Source of the DNA: Miscanthus floridulus
Taxonomy: Eukaryota > Streptophyta > Magnoliopsida > Poales > Poaceae
Assembly (NCBI RefSeq): GCF_019320115.1
Contig: NC_089587.1
Location: 84,120,384-84,184,383, forward strand
Direction: 5' to 3'
Length of the DNA: 64,000 bases
Shown here: one piece after another, positions 25,130-37,850 of the stretch
How positions within the stretch are numbered: the first letter of the stretch is position 1
Layout: the number at the start of each line of letters is the position of its first letter
Position numbers and translations under genes: made by a program
Notes under the pieces: generated by a model
Told to the model about the DNA's origin: nothing
Seen by the model: only the letters and a program-made list of their open reading frames with translations
The model's database searches: none

Positions 25130-25786
25130 TGGTCTCAAATTTATACATGAAGTTCTAAAGTTTTGAAGTTCAAAATTTTCAAACGACCTTGGATGGAAAA
25201 TTGGCAAAATCCAAAGGTGTAGATCTCGATGAGAACTACAACTTTATAGTTGATGACTTTTTATTTCAAATAATTTGAATGTCCCAAAAGTATGGCTCAA
25301 GTTTTGACGATTTAAAATTTAAATTTGTCAAACGATCTCAGATAGCGAAACGACCAAATTAAAGTTGTAGATCATGATGAGAACAATAACTCTGTAGTTG
25401 ATGACTTTTTCATCTGATGTCGTTTAGGGTGCTAAATATTCATTTCAAAATCCTGAGAAGTGAATACTAAGAGAATGAATAAGTCATATAGACATAAGTG
25501 ACTTAGGGGTGGAGTAGCAGGTCTCAGGTTCGAATCCTAGCAACACGCAACGAGCGGATTGTCATGTGAAAAATCGTGTGACTTATGGTTTGCGACACGC
25601 GACCGTGCAGGCAGCTGATGGGGCCTTCCTAGGATTAAAATAATTTTTAGCTATTTTTTTACCCAATTTTAATCACCGTCGGTTGGTAACATATCACCAC
25701 CAGTTTCCAACTGGTGGTGATGACTATTCTTATCATTTCACCGCTGAGGGGCCAAAACCAACGGTGATGAAGATTCTATAGTTGTG
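25130..25786. mobile_element. CACTA-like (En/Spm) terminal remnant
   Basis: It contains the repeated phrase typical of grass CACTA elements (tagatctcgatgagaacta, agttgatgactttttcat). A subterminal part follows with inverted caccaccagttt and actggtggtgatg words, then the end ATTCTATAGTTGTG at 25,773-25,786, a degenerate inverse of CACTACTAxxAAAT-type ends. No transposase is seen and no left end was located. Confidence 0.45.
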
Positions 25787-26421
25787 CGTTGAAGTTCACT
25801 AGAGAGCTTAGCGAAGGATACTCTCCAGGCCTTTTCATTATCACGGGTTGAGGTTGAAGATATGAGAGCTTCTTTGTTCTCCAAGCTTTCGTTTCTCCCT
25901 ATTTTATTCAAGTTGCAAGACGTGGGTATGGAGAAGAGAGAATTCCCTCATTGCCACCAAAATCTATAGCAGTTCCCTCATTGCCATAAAAAAATATGGG
26001 TTTTCCTCATTGCCATTCATTTAGAATTTTGATCCCCTCATTGCTATTACCGTTGCATGATCAAGCTTTATTAACTTGGTTGCCATCAATATAGATAATT
26101 TATTCCCTTCAATGCCATCCAGAGAACAAAACACCGTTACAAGGTGTTCGTAACATAGGACTAACTCCATGAACACTGTTGATAACTAAATTTGATCATT
26201 TTTTATAGTCTGGGCTTGATAGTTGCCTAGGCGATTTATTTTGCTGAATTAATTAAATTCAAGTTTAATTCGTTATATCTCTACATACATATTTTCTATT
26301 TTTTACCTCTTAAAAAATCTAGGGTAGTAGGAAGTAACCGCCAACTAACAAAATACAGCAGCAATCCGAGCAACAAAAAATGGTCAACCAAGTGCAAATT
26401 AGCATAAAGATTGTTGATTAT

Positions 26422-26819
26422 TGTCGATGTTTCACCACCGATAGCCTACCACAGGGGTATCCGGGGCAGTATGTTCGGGCTTCGGCGTATGTTGAACTTG
26501 ATGGTTAACGCAAGAGACAGTTGATTTATCCTGGTTCAGGCCCTCGATCGTAGATCGAGTAATAACCTTACGTCCAGTCGGCGTTAGCCTTTGCGTTGGA
26601 TTAATTGTGATATGTTGTGTTGTACAATTGTCGTCCTCTTCTCTCAGAAGCCCTACCCTTCTTTATATAGTTAGGAGGCCAGAGTCCTAGTTGGTTTACA
26701 ATGAGATTTCCTAGTAGGATTACTTAATAGTTCTACTACTAAGATTACATGGGAAGAATCCTAGTTGGACTAGATCTTCTCTCTCCCTTGCGGGGTATCC
26801 TGTGGGTCCCGCATCGACA
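26422..26819 (-). repeat. 3' LTR of gypsy element 1
   Basis: 398 bp; partner of 37,453-37,850. Just inside it, on the minus strand, is the polypurine-type sequence CTCGGGGGCT, directly before the LTR start. Confidence 0.93.
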
Positions 26820-27690
26820 AGCCCCCGAGCACTTCATGGTTGAGCTCTGAAAGTCTCGCTTTGCTCCTTCAAGTCTTGTTGAGTAGGAACAAAATGTCAT
26901 CCGAGTGCTTTCTGGAGTGAAACCTTGTAGCGCTTCTTGGGATCTTCGAGTGGTGAGTGCTTTTTGAAGAAAAAGTACATCCATCGGGTTGTAGCCCCTG
27001 AGCCTCTTGCTATTTGGAACAAGGAGCTGGAGGATCTTGTCTTGAAGTTGCTCTGATTGTTCATTGAAGTTTTATCAAAAAGAACTCGAATATGGCTCAT
27101 TCTGGGTTCTTTTTGTCGTAATGTCTTGAAGTGGTCTGCATTGAGGAAGTCTTTTGGTGACGTGCGCTTTTTCAAAGAAAAAGGGCACTCACTGAGTGTA
27201 GCCCCCGAGCCTCTTGCTATTTGGAACAAAAAGTTGGAGGGTCTTGATCCTTTATGTTGTTTGAAAATTTGTGTTCTGAAGTAGTCCCCGAGACTTGGAT
27301 TATGTCATCATCCGAGTAGTTTTGCGACATTTTTCTGAAGCGGCCCTTTAGTCTTGGATTAAACCATCATCCGAGTAGTTTCGCGGCATGCAGCCTCTTA
27401 GCTTATGTCCGGGTTCTTTTTGGGTGGGTGCAATTTTTCATAAAAATTGCACTCACTGAGTGTAGCCCCCGAGCCTCTTGCTTTTGCTTGCAAAAGTTGG
27501 AGGGTCCAGATTCTTGTCTTCAAAAAATTCTGGGGCTATGTATCTCGCAGCCCCGTGCTTTCTCTGAGTTCTCAGCCAACAACTCGCCCCCAGCTGTGAG
27601 TTGTCTATCTTTTTGTTTGAGTACTTTATGTACTCTTGCTGCATCCATTTTTGCTTAGTTTTTCCTTGTCTTGCTGTTTTATCCTTTTTT
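26820..27690 (+). repeat. Degenerate repeats between 3' LTR and antisense ORF
   Basis: A phrase beginning GTAGCCCCTGAGCCTCTTGC recurs near 26,992, 27,199 and 27,462 and once more near 30,307, each time followed by ggagctggagg/ggttggaggg-type sequence. Words such as catccgagtagtttcgcgg also repeat. These are diverged tandem units, not coding. Confidence 0.7.
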
Positions 27691-27695
27691 GCAGG

Positions 27696-29886
27696 AGCTT
27701 GGGCGAAACTTTGTCGACCTGATCCCCCTTGATGTTCTCCCTGCCGTGGCGGAGACTGGGGATCATCTAGCTGGAACTTCTGCAATTAGTAAGTCCCAAA
27801 CCTCTATAGCCCTTCCTAGGGTTTCTTCTGGATTTGTTGATGTATATGAAGAATATGTTCCTTGTCTAGTCCCTCGCGGTCCTCGTAGTGTCCCGAAGAG
27901 GGGGCGAACGGATGGGTCTTCATCTAGCCTGCCTATCTCCAAGAAGCCTCGCAAACTAAGTACTCCCTCAGGTACTCTAGTTGTTGCTAGCATGCTCTTA
28001 GGTGAGCACATTTAATACTCTTTGTTCCTTTGTTTTCCTGTTTCTCTCTTGAACCGAGTACTTTTTATTCTTTTTTCAGCAGGTGCTCTGGTTTCCTTGG
28101 CTAAGGGAGAGGAGGATGATGAAGTACCCCTCATCATGCGGCGGTGAGTTGTTTTTCATATTCCTGTTGCATTGAATCTCTCTTCTTTGATTTAACTTTT
28201 AGTCTTCAACCTTTTGAAGTAATCGAACGTCGCGTATGAGTTCTTCTGGGGCTCCCATGCCGACTTCTTCTGAAGCTCCAGTGTCTAGTTCTTTGGTGGC
28301 CCCTGTACTGAGCTCTACCGCTCCTCTAGTGTAGAGTTCTTTCATGGCTCTAGCCCCGGCTTCTTCCGCGGCTCTGTTGTCGGTTACCCCGCTCCTGTCG
28401 CCGGGTGGCAGGGATGTTTTCGCCGTCGTGGTTCCTCCTGTGAGGCCTTCTTTTGGCTTTGCGAAGAAGAAAGTGGTCGGGTGAGTAGATTCTGGCTTTT
28501 ATCTTTTTTGGCTTCTATCTTCCTTCTTCTGGTTCTTATCGGTGCTTCCTTTTATCACTTTTTAGTGTTTCATCTTCTCTTGTTTCTTCATCGACTTCTT
28601 CTCTGCCTCCCACCGTGCCAACGAGTTTTGAGCCTCAGGACTCACAACATTCTGTTGATGAAGTTGCTGCGGGGGCTTCGGAGCTACCTGGCAAAGTTGC
28701 GGACTTGGCCGCTCCGGAGGTGACTGTGGCCATCGTGCCGGGTCCTTCTGAGGGTTTGGTTCCAGCTTCCCTAGAGGTTGCTTTGGTTGCTCCTTCTTCG
28801 CCCTAGCTGGCCTCTCCTTCCCCTTCTCTTGTTTCCGGTGGTCCCTCTTTTTTCGGTGACGTGGTGCAATAGTTCAACGCCACCCATCGGTTATCGGAGC
28901 TGACCACAGCCTGGGGGAGCTTGTCGACCCTCGCGACTTCTTTTGGTGAAAAGCTCTAGGTAGGTTTTACTGCCACTCCTTTTTTGCATGCTTGTTTTTC
29001 TTCTGTCCTTACGCCTTGTTTCTCTTTGCCTCTTTTTGCTCAGTCTTTTTCTCGTGATCATTCTGGCTTCTTTTTCTCATCTGAAAATGAGAGAAAGTTG
29101 TCTTCTGAGGTGGACGCTCTGAAAACCGATCTCGACCTTCTCCGAGCTGAGTTGGAGACAGAGCGTCAAATGCACCAAAAGGAGGAGAAGACCCTTCGCG
29201 CCCGGGTAGTGGAGACGGAGAAGCAGAGAGATGCCGCGGTGGAGTCTACGAAGAATGAATGCAAAGGTGCCGTGGGTTCTGCCTGTTTCTTCTTGTATTT
29301 TGACTTCTTTTTTTTGACTAGTTCTTGGGTGTCTTGTCTAGTTCTCCGAGTTGAGAAGCAGAAGCTCTTGGAGAGTATCGATGAAATGAAGGCTCTTGTC
29401 CGCTCCAGTCATAACAAGGCTGAGGAGGTAATTACTCGTGCTGAGGAAGAACTTGCCCTTGCTAAGCTGATTAGGCGTGGAGCTGACAGAGATCTTGTGT
29501 AGGCCCAAAAAACTATTGAAGGCTTGTCTGGGAAACTGGCGACGGCTACTGAAAATTAGAACGTTTTGTGGAAATCTTTTTGTTCAGTAGCTGATGTTCT
29601 CCGGACTCCAGTGGATGATGGGCAATCTTGGGCTTAGTTCATTCCTCGGATTCTGACTCGTTTCCAAGAGTTCGTGAAGAAGTGCGCTCAAGTATGTACC
29701 AAGAATGTGCTGGCCTAGGTCCGGGTCCTTGCTCCAGAGGTGCCTCTATCCAAGATAGCGGAGGAAGCTGATAGCCAAGAATACCTTGATGCTGTTGAGA
29801 GGATGGAGTCTGAGGTCGAAGGTTTAGCCAGTAGGGTTGTAGACAGTCTTAACATTGATATTTCCCTTCCAGATGACAATGCCTAA
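27696..29886 (+). pseudogene. Antisense additional ORF of gypsy element 1 (spliced, broken)
   Basis: Plus-strand coding blocks run opposite to gag-pol, separated by AT/T-rich introns with visible GT and polypyrimidine-AG sites. Examples are acceptor ttttttgcag before 27,696, donor cttag|gtgagc near 28,001, donor gtcgg|gtgagt at 28,481 and donor caaag|gtgccg near 29,265. Encoded blocks include a basic KKPRK stretch (about 27,930), a Ser/Pro-rich part and a long Glu/Lys coiled coil (KLSSEVDALKTDLDLLRAEL near 29,095). The C-terminus is acidic (LPDDNA, stop 29,884-29,886). Stops (for example GTGTAG at 29,500) interrupt it. Antisense extra ORFs between pol and the 3' LTR are known in Tat elements such as Grande and RIRE2; their function is not established. 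The N-terminal gypsy-transposon domain seen in element 2 is not found here. Confidence 0.7.
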
Positions 29887-30384
29887 TCCAATTGATCAGC
29901 CTCTTGTAATATTACACTCCTCTTAAAATGAAGATTCTTTATTTTCGTTGATGTATTCTTTGCCTGGGTGTGGTCGGATTTACTTGACTTGCTGAGTACT
30001 TTGTCCTGTTTTCGTCTCTGCTCAACTCTGTGTGTTATCCTGACAAAATCCCTCGATTTGTCGAGTACTTTTCTCTTCTTCCTCTTTTGTGATCCGCTGA
30101 GTACCTTGTCCGCGCTTGGCAAACTTCGACAGACTTGTTAGGTGTAGATCTTTGCGTTGACAACCTTTCGTCTGCGCTATGTAAAACAACTTGGCATTGA
30201 ATGTTGCCTTGACAAACTTCGGCATCCGAGTGCTTTCTTGAGTGGCGCTTGTGCTTTTCTGAGGAAAAGAGTATTCCTATCTGGATGTAGAGTATTCCTA
30301 TCTGGATGTGGCCCCTGAGCCTCTTGCTTTTCGAAACGAAGAGCTGGAGGGTCTTTTTAAGCTTAATTTCGGTCGACTAGTTTT

Positions 30385-31038
30385 GGGTGTTAGTTTTTAG
30401 CTACCCTCATCGATGGGTTCAAGCGTCTTTTCAGCTATTTTGCTCTCGGCCAGGATGCTCAGGCATGTTTTCAGCCATCTTGCTTCTTGTTTCGGGTGTT
30501 AGCTTTTAGCTACCCTCATCGGCGGGCTCAAGCGTCTTTTCAGCTATTTTACTCTTGGCCGGGATGCTCAGGCATGTTTTCAGCCATTTTGCTTTTTGTT
30601 TCGGGTGTTAGCTTTTAGCTACCCTCATCGGCGGGCTCAAGCGTCTTTTCAGCTATTTTGCTCTCGGCCGGGATGCTCAGGCATGTTTTCAGCCATTTTG
30701 CTTTTTGTTTCGGGTGTTAGCTTTTAGCTACCCTCATCGGCGAGCTCAAGCGTCTTTTTAGCTATTTTGCTCTCGGCCGGGATGCTCAGGCATGTTTTCA
30801 GCCATTTTGCTTTTTGTTTTGGGTGTTAGCTTTTAGCTACCCTCATCGGCGGGCTCAAGTGTCTTTTCAGCTATTTTGCTCTCGGCCGGGATACTCAGGC
30901 ATGTTTTCAGCCATTTTGCTTTTTGTTTTAGGTGTTAGCTTTTAGCTACCCTCATCGGTGGGCTCAAGCGTCTTTTTAGCTATTTTGCTCTCGGCCGGGA
31001 TGCTCAGGCATGTTTTCAGCCATTTTGCTTTTTGTTTC
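30385..31038 (+). repeat. Six tandem copies of a 109-bp unit
   Basis: Units start at 30,385, 30,494, 30,603, 30,712, 30,821 and 30,930, exactly 109 bp apart, each beginning gggtgttagcttttagctac (first base varies in the last). Copies differ at only a few bases. The array lies between the end of pol and the 3' end of the antisense ORF. Confidence 0.96.
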
Positions 31039-31205
31039 GTTATAACAACTCGTTGAAAGTCATGACAAAAGATGCTGTGGATGAATATCATCTTTATTGA
31101 TCATGAATATAAACTAATACATATGTTGTCGAAGAATATTGTTCTTCGTCGATTGTGAACGTTGGTCCCTTGTGACTTGCATATCCGTTTTCTCTTGAGT
31201 TGTTT

Positions 31206-34200
31206 TTACGCGTAGAATCTTCTTAGTTGGCTGATGTGCCATGTATTGCTGATTTCTCGTCCATCTTCGGTTATTAACTTGTATGTGCTTGGTCCGGTGA
31301 CTTTTGTGACAATGAACGGACCTTCCCATGGACTGAGTAGCTTATGTCGTCCATCAGTCTTTTGTATTCTTCTTAGCACTAAGTCTCCGACTTGTAGTGA
31401 TCGAGGATGGGTACTCTTGTTGTAGTGTCGTCTTAAACCTTGTAGGTATCTGGCTGATTGGAGGGTAGCGTTTATTCTGACTTCTTCTGAGCTGTCGAGT
31501 TCTAATCTTCTTGTGTGTTCTGCTTCTCCTTCATCGTATTGTTCTATCTTTGGTGATGTCTAGATCAAGTCGGCAGGTAGTACGACCTCTGTCCCGTAAA
31601 CTAGGAAGAAAGGTGAGTAGCCTGTTGCTCTGCTCATTTGAGTTCGTAGCCCCCATACTACTTTAGGCAATTCTTCAATCCACTTGGCTCCATAGTCCAC
31701 TAGTTCTTCGTATAATCTTGGTTTTAATCCAGCTAGTATGAGTCCATTAGCCCTTTCTACTTGTCCGTTGGCTTCTGGATGTGCAACAAACGCGTAGTCT
31801 ATACTGAAACCACAGTCTTGTGCCTAGCTTTTGAATTCTGTAGCCGTGAAGGGGGAACCTAGATCTATGATGATTCGATTGGGCATCCCGAAGCGGTGTA
31901 TAATGTCTTGGATGAACTCGACTGCTTTTGCTACGCTGTATTTTGCGAGTGGTTTGTATTCAATCCACTTGGTGAACTTGTCGATTGCTACAAAGATGTA
32001 CTCGAAGCCGCCTTTTGCTTTCTTCAGAGGTCCTATTTGATCCAGCCCCCAGCAGGAAAAAGGCCAAGCGGGTGGGATGCAGATAAGATTGTGAGCTGGC
32101 ACATGGGCTTGTCTTGCAAACATTTGGCAACCTTTGCATTTTCTGACAAGTTCTTCTACGTCTTTCAAAGCAGTTGGCTAGTAGAATCCGGTGCGAAATG
32201 CTTTGCCAACTAGTGTTCTTGAAGCGGCATGATTTCCACAGCAACCTGAATGTATTTCGTCTAGGATCTCTTTTCTTTCTTCAAATGAGACACATTTTAG
32301 GAGTACTCCTGATGATGCTGCTCTTCTGTAAAGTCTATCTCCTACTAGAATGTAGTTTTTGCTTCTGCGAAAACCTTGGGTGGCTTCTGCTTTATCTGCT
32401 GGCAATTTATTTTCTTTGATGTAGTCGATGAAAACTTGGCTCCATGAAGTGTTGATTACCAAGATCTGAACGCCTTTAGCCTAAATTTCATGGGTTGTTT
32501 CACCGGGTTGTTTGATAGAGGGAACTAATAGCTCTTCTATGAATACGCCGGGTGGAACCTTCGCTCTATCTGATCCGATCTTGGCAAGGACGTCTGCTGT
32601 AATGTTGGAATCACGCAGGACGTGTAGAATTTCTAATCCTTGAAAATGTTTTTCAAGTTTCCGTATTTCAGCACAGTAAGCACTCATGTTTTCTTTGGTG
32701 CAATCCCAATCTTTGTTGACTTGGTTGATGACTACTGCTGAATCACCATATACGAGTAATCTCTTTATTCCGAGAGTAATTGCCACTCATAACCCGTGGA
32801 TAAGGGCTTCATATTCTGCTTCGTTATTTGTAGCTTGCCATAATATCTGAAGGACGTACTTGAGTTGTTTTCCTTCTGGAGAAATGAGGAGAACGCCTGC
32901 ACCGGCCCCGCCTAGTTTGAGTGATCCATCAAAGTACATCTTCCAGTGGTCAAGGATTGTATCTGATAAAGGCTATTGAATCTCTGTCCACTCGGCCACA
33001 AAATCGGTGAGGGCTTGAGATTTGATTGCTTTTCGCGGGGTGAAATCGATGTTACGAGCTCCGATTTCAACTGCCCACTTGGATATGCGCCCCGTGGCAT
33101 CTTTATTGTGTAGGATGTCTCCGAGTGGAAAATCTGTCACCACGGTAATCTTGTGGCTTTTGAAATAGTGGCGAAGCTTGCGTGAGGTGATGAGTAGAGC
33201 GTAGAGTAGTTTTTGTACATGTGGGTACCAAATTTTGGATTCTGACAGTACTTCGCTGATGTAGTATACGGGACGTTGCACTTTATACACGCGCCCTTAT
33301 TCTTCTCTTTCTATGACTATTGCCGTGCTGATTATGGTAGAAGTCGCCGCAATATATAGCATCATATCTTCGTCTTTCTTTGGAGGTGTCAGGACAGGCG
33401 ATGAGGTGAGGTATTCTTTAAGTTTTTTGAAAGCTTCGTCGGCCTCTATTGCCCACTCGAACTTGTCTGTCTTCTTTAGTAGTTTAAAAAAAGGTAACCC
33501 CTTTTCGCCGAGTCTTGATATGAAACGGTTGAGGGCCGCCATGCATCCTATTAGTTTCTACACATCTTTGATACTTCTAGGTGGGCCCATTTATGTTATA
33601 GCTCGAATTTGCTTGGTGCTGGCTTTGATCCCGTGCTGACTGACCAAAAATCCAAGTAGTTGTCCTAAGGGAACTCCAAATACACATTTGTTTGGGTTCA
33701 ATTTCCATCTCCATCTCTTCAAGTTTTCGAAGGTTTGCTTTAAATCTTCAATCAGAGTGTCTGGGTTCTTTGTTTTCACCACTACATCGTCCACGTATGC
33801 CTCCACATTTTCACCGATTTGATTCCCAAGGCAAGTTTGGATAGCTCTTTGGTACGTGACGCCAGCGTTCTTTAGTCCAAACGACATGGTCTTGTAGCAG
33901 TAGGCACCAAACGGGGTGATGAAAGATGTCTTGCTCTGGTCTTGTTCTTTTAGTGCGATCTGGTGATACCCTGAATAGCAATCAAGAAAAGATAATAGTG
34001 CAGATCCTGCTGTTGAGTCAACTATCTGGTCAATGCGTGGTAGCCCGAACGGATCTTTTGGGCAATGTTTGTTGAGATCTATGTAGTCGACGCACATGCG
34101 CCACTCATCCGTGTTTTTCTTCTGCACAAGGACTGGGTTTGCTAGCTAGTCTAGATGAAGGATTTCCCTGATGAATTCGGCTGCCATCAGTTTTGTAATT

Positions 34201-35120
34201 TCCTTTTTAATTGCTGCCTTTTTGTCGGGTGAGAATCATCGTAGCCGTTGCTTTACAGGCTTGGAGCTTTCATTAACATCAATTCTGTGCTCAGCCAACT
34301 CCCTTGGGACTCCTGGCATGTCGGCCGGCTTCCAAGCGAAGATATCTTTGTTGTCCCGAAGAAAGTTGGTGAGCGCGAGTTCCTATTTTGCCGAGAGGTG
34401 AGCACTGATGGTTGCTGTCTTGGAGGTATCGCCTGTGCCTAAGTCGATTTGCTTGACGTCGGCTTCTTTTGGTGGTGTGATGATGCTGGGCTTTTTAGCC
34501 GGTATTTCTAATTCTTCTTGGCTTGTCTCTGCAGCGATTGCGGCTATTTCTTTTCTTTCATTGTCGGCTTATGCTTTAGCTGCAATTTGGATCGCCTGAA
34601 TGTCGCAGTCAAAAGCACGCTTCAAATCGCTTCGAAGAGAAAGGATACCGTTGGGTCCTGGCATCTTAAGCAATAAGTACGGATAATGTGGTATTGCCAT
34701 GAATTTAGCCAGTGCTGGGCGTCTGAGGATTGCATGATATGACGAATCGAAGTCAGCGACCTCAAATTTGATAAACTCTGTTCGGTAGTTTGAAGGAGTT
34801 CCAAAAGTAACGGGTAAAGTAATTTGTCCGAGTGGCATGGCTGCTTTGCCGGGTACTATTCCGTAAAAAGGTGTGCTTGTTGGTGTGATCATCCCGGCGA
34901 GTTGTAGTCCCATTTTCCTTAGAGTTTCTAAAAAGATGATGTTGAGTCCAGCTCCCCCATCGATTAGTAATTTGGTGACGGTCATACCAGCAATAGTTGG
35001 ATCTAGAACCAGTGGATAATGGCCTGCGTTTCCCACGCTAGTCCATTGGTCTTCTCTGGTAAATTGGATAGGATACTGTGACCAATTGAGATATCTTGGT
35101 GTAGCCGGTTCTGCTGTCAT
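31206..35120 (-). pseudogene. pol of gypsy element 1 (protease-RT-RNaseH-aRNH-integrase)
   Basis: Minus strand. The retropepsin-like region is 35,120-34,569 with LLIDGGAGLNI (the Asp-Gly-Gly form usual for this clade). Reverse transcriptase is 34,160-33,591 with LSFLDCYSGYHQI and the catalytic AYVDDVVVKT. The RNase H/connection region is 33,540-32,973. An archaeal-type RNase H follows at about 32,960-32,480 (EAEYEALIHG, VYGDSAVVI). The integrase zinc region is 32,260-32,110 (CKGCQMF), and the integrase core has GLDQIGPL, IDLGSPF and VERANG for the Asp-Asp-Glu triad. The C-terminus ends LRRFYA, stop at 31,206-31,208. At least nine in-frame stops break it; almost all are explained by C-to-T change on one strand (CAG/CAA to TAG/TAA, CGA to TGA, TGG to TAG). 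Confidence 0.9.
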
Positions 35121-35126
35121 AATGGT

Positions 35127-37400
35127 CTATAGTGCTAGTTTTTCTTGATGTTTGCTTGTGCAATCCAGAGCCCCTGAGAAGATCACTGCTACCGTTCCCC
35201 TGGGTTTTTGGAATCCTTTGTCCTCGTGGTTGTCTTCATCTCTTTTCTGATTGTCCTCTTTGGTGTTTTTCTTACTATCTTTTCTTGTGTATCGATCATT
35301 GAAAGTGTAGCAATTTCCGATGGTGTGCCTCCCATTAGGGTGCAATGGGCAACGCATGTTTTCAATGTCATCATATCTTCTGGGTTTGGAAAACTTCTTT
35401 GATTTGTCGGCCATTGCCACAGTATTGTCTGGTCTACGTTTTCTTTCTTGATGTCTGCTATTTCGGTGATTTTGCTTGTCCGAGTTGTCCTGGTTGCTTC
35501 TGTCCGGGAACCTCTCTCGTGTTTTTTCTTGTGCAGTAATCATCTTTTCTACTATTCATCTGAATTCTTCATTGTTTCTCGGGTTTTCTTTGCAGAAGTC
35601 TTGAAATTGCCACCTAGCCATGATTCCGTGAGAGAAAGCTTCAATTACTTCTCATTCGGTTATGTCATGCACTTGAGCTTGTAGTTCGCTGAATCGTCGA
35701 TAGTAATTTCTGAGACTTTCACCTCCCTTTTGCTTGAGTCCTGTTAGTTCTGCATGAGTGATTGGGTGTGTAATGATTCCTGCAAAATTCTCACAAAAAG
35801 CTCTTTGCAAATCCTCCCAATTTCTGATAGATCCTGGATTCAGTTTGTCGAACCATTGGAGGGGCATGGCTTCCAGTGCCATGGGAAAGAACAGGGTTTT
35901 GATATCGTCGTCTCCTTCGGCTAGTTCAATTGATTGTGAATATATTCTGAGCCATTGCCTTGGTTCAGTTTTGCCATCATACTTGGAGTGGTTAGACGGT
36001 TTGAATTTGTGAGGTAATCGTACCAATGCAAGCCTGTTCGCGAAACAGGGGAATCTGTCGTGTGTCCTGGTTTCTTTGAATTCAGATTCGGCACCTTCTT
36101 CTGGCCAACTGTCATTTTGATGGGAATAATCTTGTGAGGTTGTCTGGGTAGGCACCCTACTCCTGGTCTTCCTTGGTTGTTTAAATTGGTGGCCTTGATT
36201 ATGTTCCTTCCTACTTCCTCCGTCATGGCTTCCACCCGGCCCAAGTCTTTCGAAAGCGGATTTCCTTTGATTTTGATCTTCTTGCCTGTGGGTTGTTGAT
36301 CTGGCGGGTAGTCTTGATCGAGCTCTCTCTTCATGCGTTCTCGGGATCGTCGATCGGAGCAAGTCCTGGAGCTGTTCATACTTCTCACCGGGATGTGAAG
36401 TTGCTTCGAGTTCTTTTAATGCTTCTCAAATCTTATCGTAAGGCGTATTTACCGTGCGTCTTCCTTCGACTTCTCGTTGCGATTTTCTTTTGTCGTACTC
36501 AGCCAACTCTGACTCATATCTGATCCAAGCTTCCCTGCGCTGCCTAGCACGGTGTTGGCGCCCTTGCTTCAACTTGTTTTTTCTTTCTCTAGCTTGTTTC
36601 TGACTCTCGGTTTCTCCATCATAGCCCTGGGCAAAGGGTGATATGTTGGATTCTGATTCATCTGATGACCTGACATCGGGTGCTTCCGGGGGATTTAATG
36701 GTGACCGAGGACGTCGAACCATGAGCACTTCTCGTGTGTGAGCCGTTCTGTTATTGGTGTTAGTTTTCATGCTGTCGGAGTCGCTGATAACTTTAGTAGA
36801 TGCCTCGATGTCGTAGATCGAGTCTCCTTCTTGGTAAGGTAGAATAGCTGTTGTTGTTGTGCCGACTAGTTGGGTTCCGCTATCTTCAGGAACGGATCCT
36901 GGCCAGTGGATGATACAGTCTTGCGATGTTATCGTTAGCATGAGACCCTCCTGGGCTCCTGTCAGTGGTATCCCGAACATTGTATTAAAGGATCTTTCGA
37001 ACTGTCCCTAATAGGATTTTGCCATGTTGTCGAGCCCAAACGGAAAAGAACTCGACTTCTTGAAAGAACTCTGAGGGTAATCCGAGTTGTTTTGGGTTGT
37101 GCTCTGGAATCTTGCCAAAAAAGAACTCGGTTTCTTGAAAGCACTCGGATAAAACTTCGCCTTGGAACTTAAATTCGAATCGGATACGCGTGGCCGTAAA
37201 ATCTGATTTGAATTGGATACTATGAGCTGCGTGAATCTTCTGGTGAGCTGATCCATCGTAGTTGTTGAAATAGGAAATTCTTTATGATGATCTGGATCTT
37301 TGAGGAGATGGCCCTGAAGCTTGCTGTTGTTGTCTGCCTCGTAGATCCATGAGCCGAAGATGAAAGTTGATCCCGTCGGGAAGATTATGTTGTCGAGGTC
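35127..37400 (-). pseudogene. gag region of gypsy element 1
   Basis: A short leader frame with repeated SSFKKSSSF-type peptides (about 37,008-37,400) precedes a frame starting at 36,980. The gag core spans 36,020-35,652 (PHKFKPSNHSKYDGKTEP, QWFDKLNPGSI, ELQAQVHDITE), followed by a basic zinc-knuckle-like tail (CPLHPNGRHTIGNCYTF, 35,340 region). Stops at about 36,426, 35,652 and 35,550 are each TGA where the context suggests CGA. Gag packages the RNA genome in the virus-like particle; this copy is broken. Confidence 0.8.
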
Positions 37401-37432
37401 CATTGAGCTCTCGGATGCAAAGTCGCCGAAAG

Positions 37433-37450
37433 CCCCTACCTGGCGCGCCA
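37433..37450 (-). other. Primer-binding site of gypsy element 1
   Basis: Minus-strand TGGCGCGCCAGGTAGGGG starts two bases inside the 5' LTR. The position and the TGG start fit a tRNA-primed minus-strand DNA site. The cognate tRNA was not assigned. Confidence 0.8.
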
Positions 37451-37452
37451 GC

Positions 37453-37850
37453 TGTCGATGTTTCACCACCGATAGCCTGCCACGGGGGTACCCGGGGCAG
37501 TATGTTCGGGCTTCGGCATATGCTGAACTCGATGGTTAACGCAAGAGTCAGTCGATTTATCCTGGTTTAGGCCCTCGATCGTAGATCGAGTAATAACCTT
37601 ACGTCCAGTCGGCGTTAGCCTTTGCGTTGGATTGATTGTGATATGTTGTGTTGTACAATTGTCGTCCTCTTCTCTCAGGAGCCCTGCCCTCCTTTATATA
37701 GTCAGGAGGCCAGAGTCCTAGTCGGTTTACAATGAGATTTCCTAGTAGGATTACTTAATAGTTCTACTACTAAGATTACATGAGAAGAATCCTAGTTGGA
37801 CTAGATCTTCTCTCTCCCTTGCGGGGTATCCTGTGGGTCCCGCATCGACA
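37453..37850 (-). repeat. 5' LTR of gypsy element 1
   Basis: 398 bp, TG...CA. On the minus strand it contains a TATA box (TATATAAAGG at 37,700-37,691), the expected U3/R promoter for the element. Confidence 0.93.

Larger units (their letters stand above)
26422..37850 (-). mobile_element. Complete Tat-lineage Ty3/gypsy element (11.4 kb), inactive
   Basis: Two 398-bp LTRs (TGTCGATG...CATCGACA) are flanked by ATTAT (26,417-26,421 and 37,851-37,855). All retroviral coding is on the minus strand in the order gag, protease, reverse transcriptase, RNase H, second RNase H, integrase. A second, archaeal-type RNase H is the mark of the Tat lineage. A plus-strand (antisense) spliced ORF and six 109-bp tandem repeats lie between pol and the 3' LTR. 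LTRs differ at about 16 positions (about 4%). The coding regions carry many stops, so the copy cannot make a full polyprotein. Confidence 0.92.
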
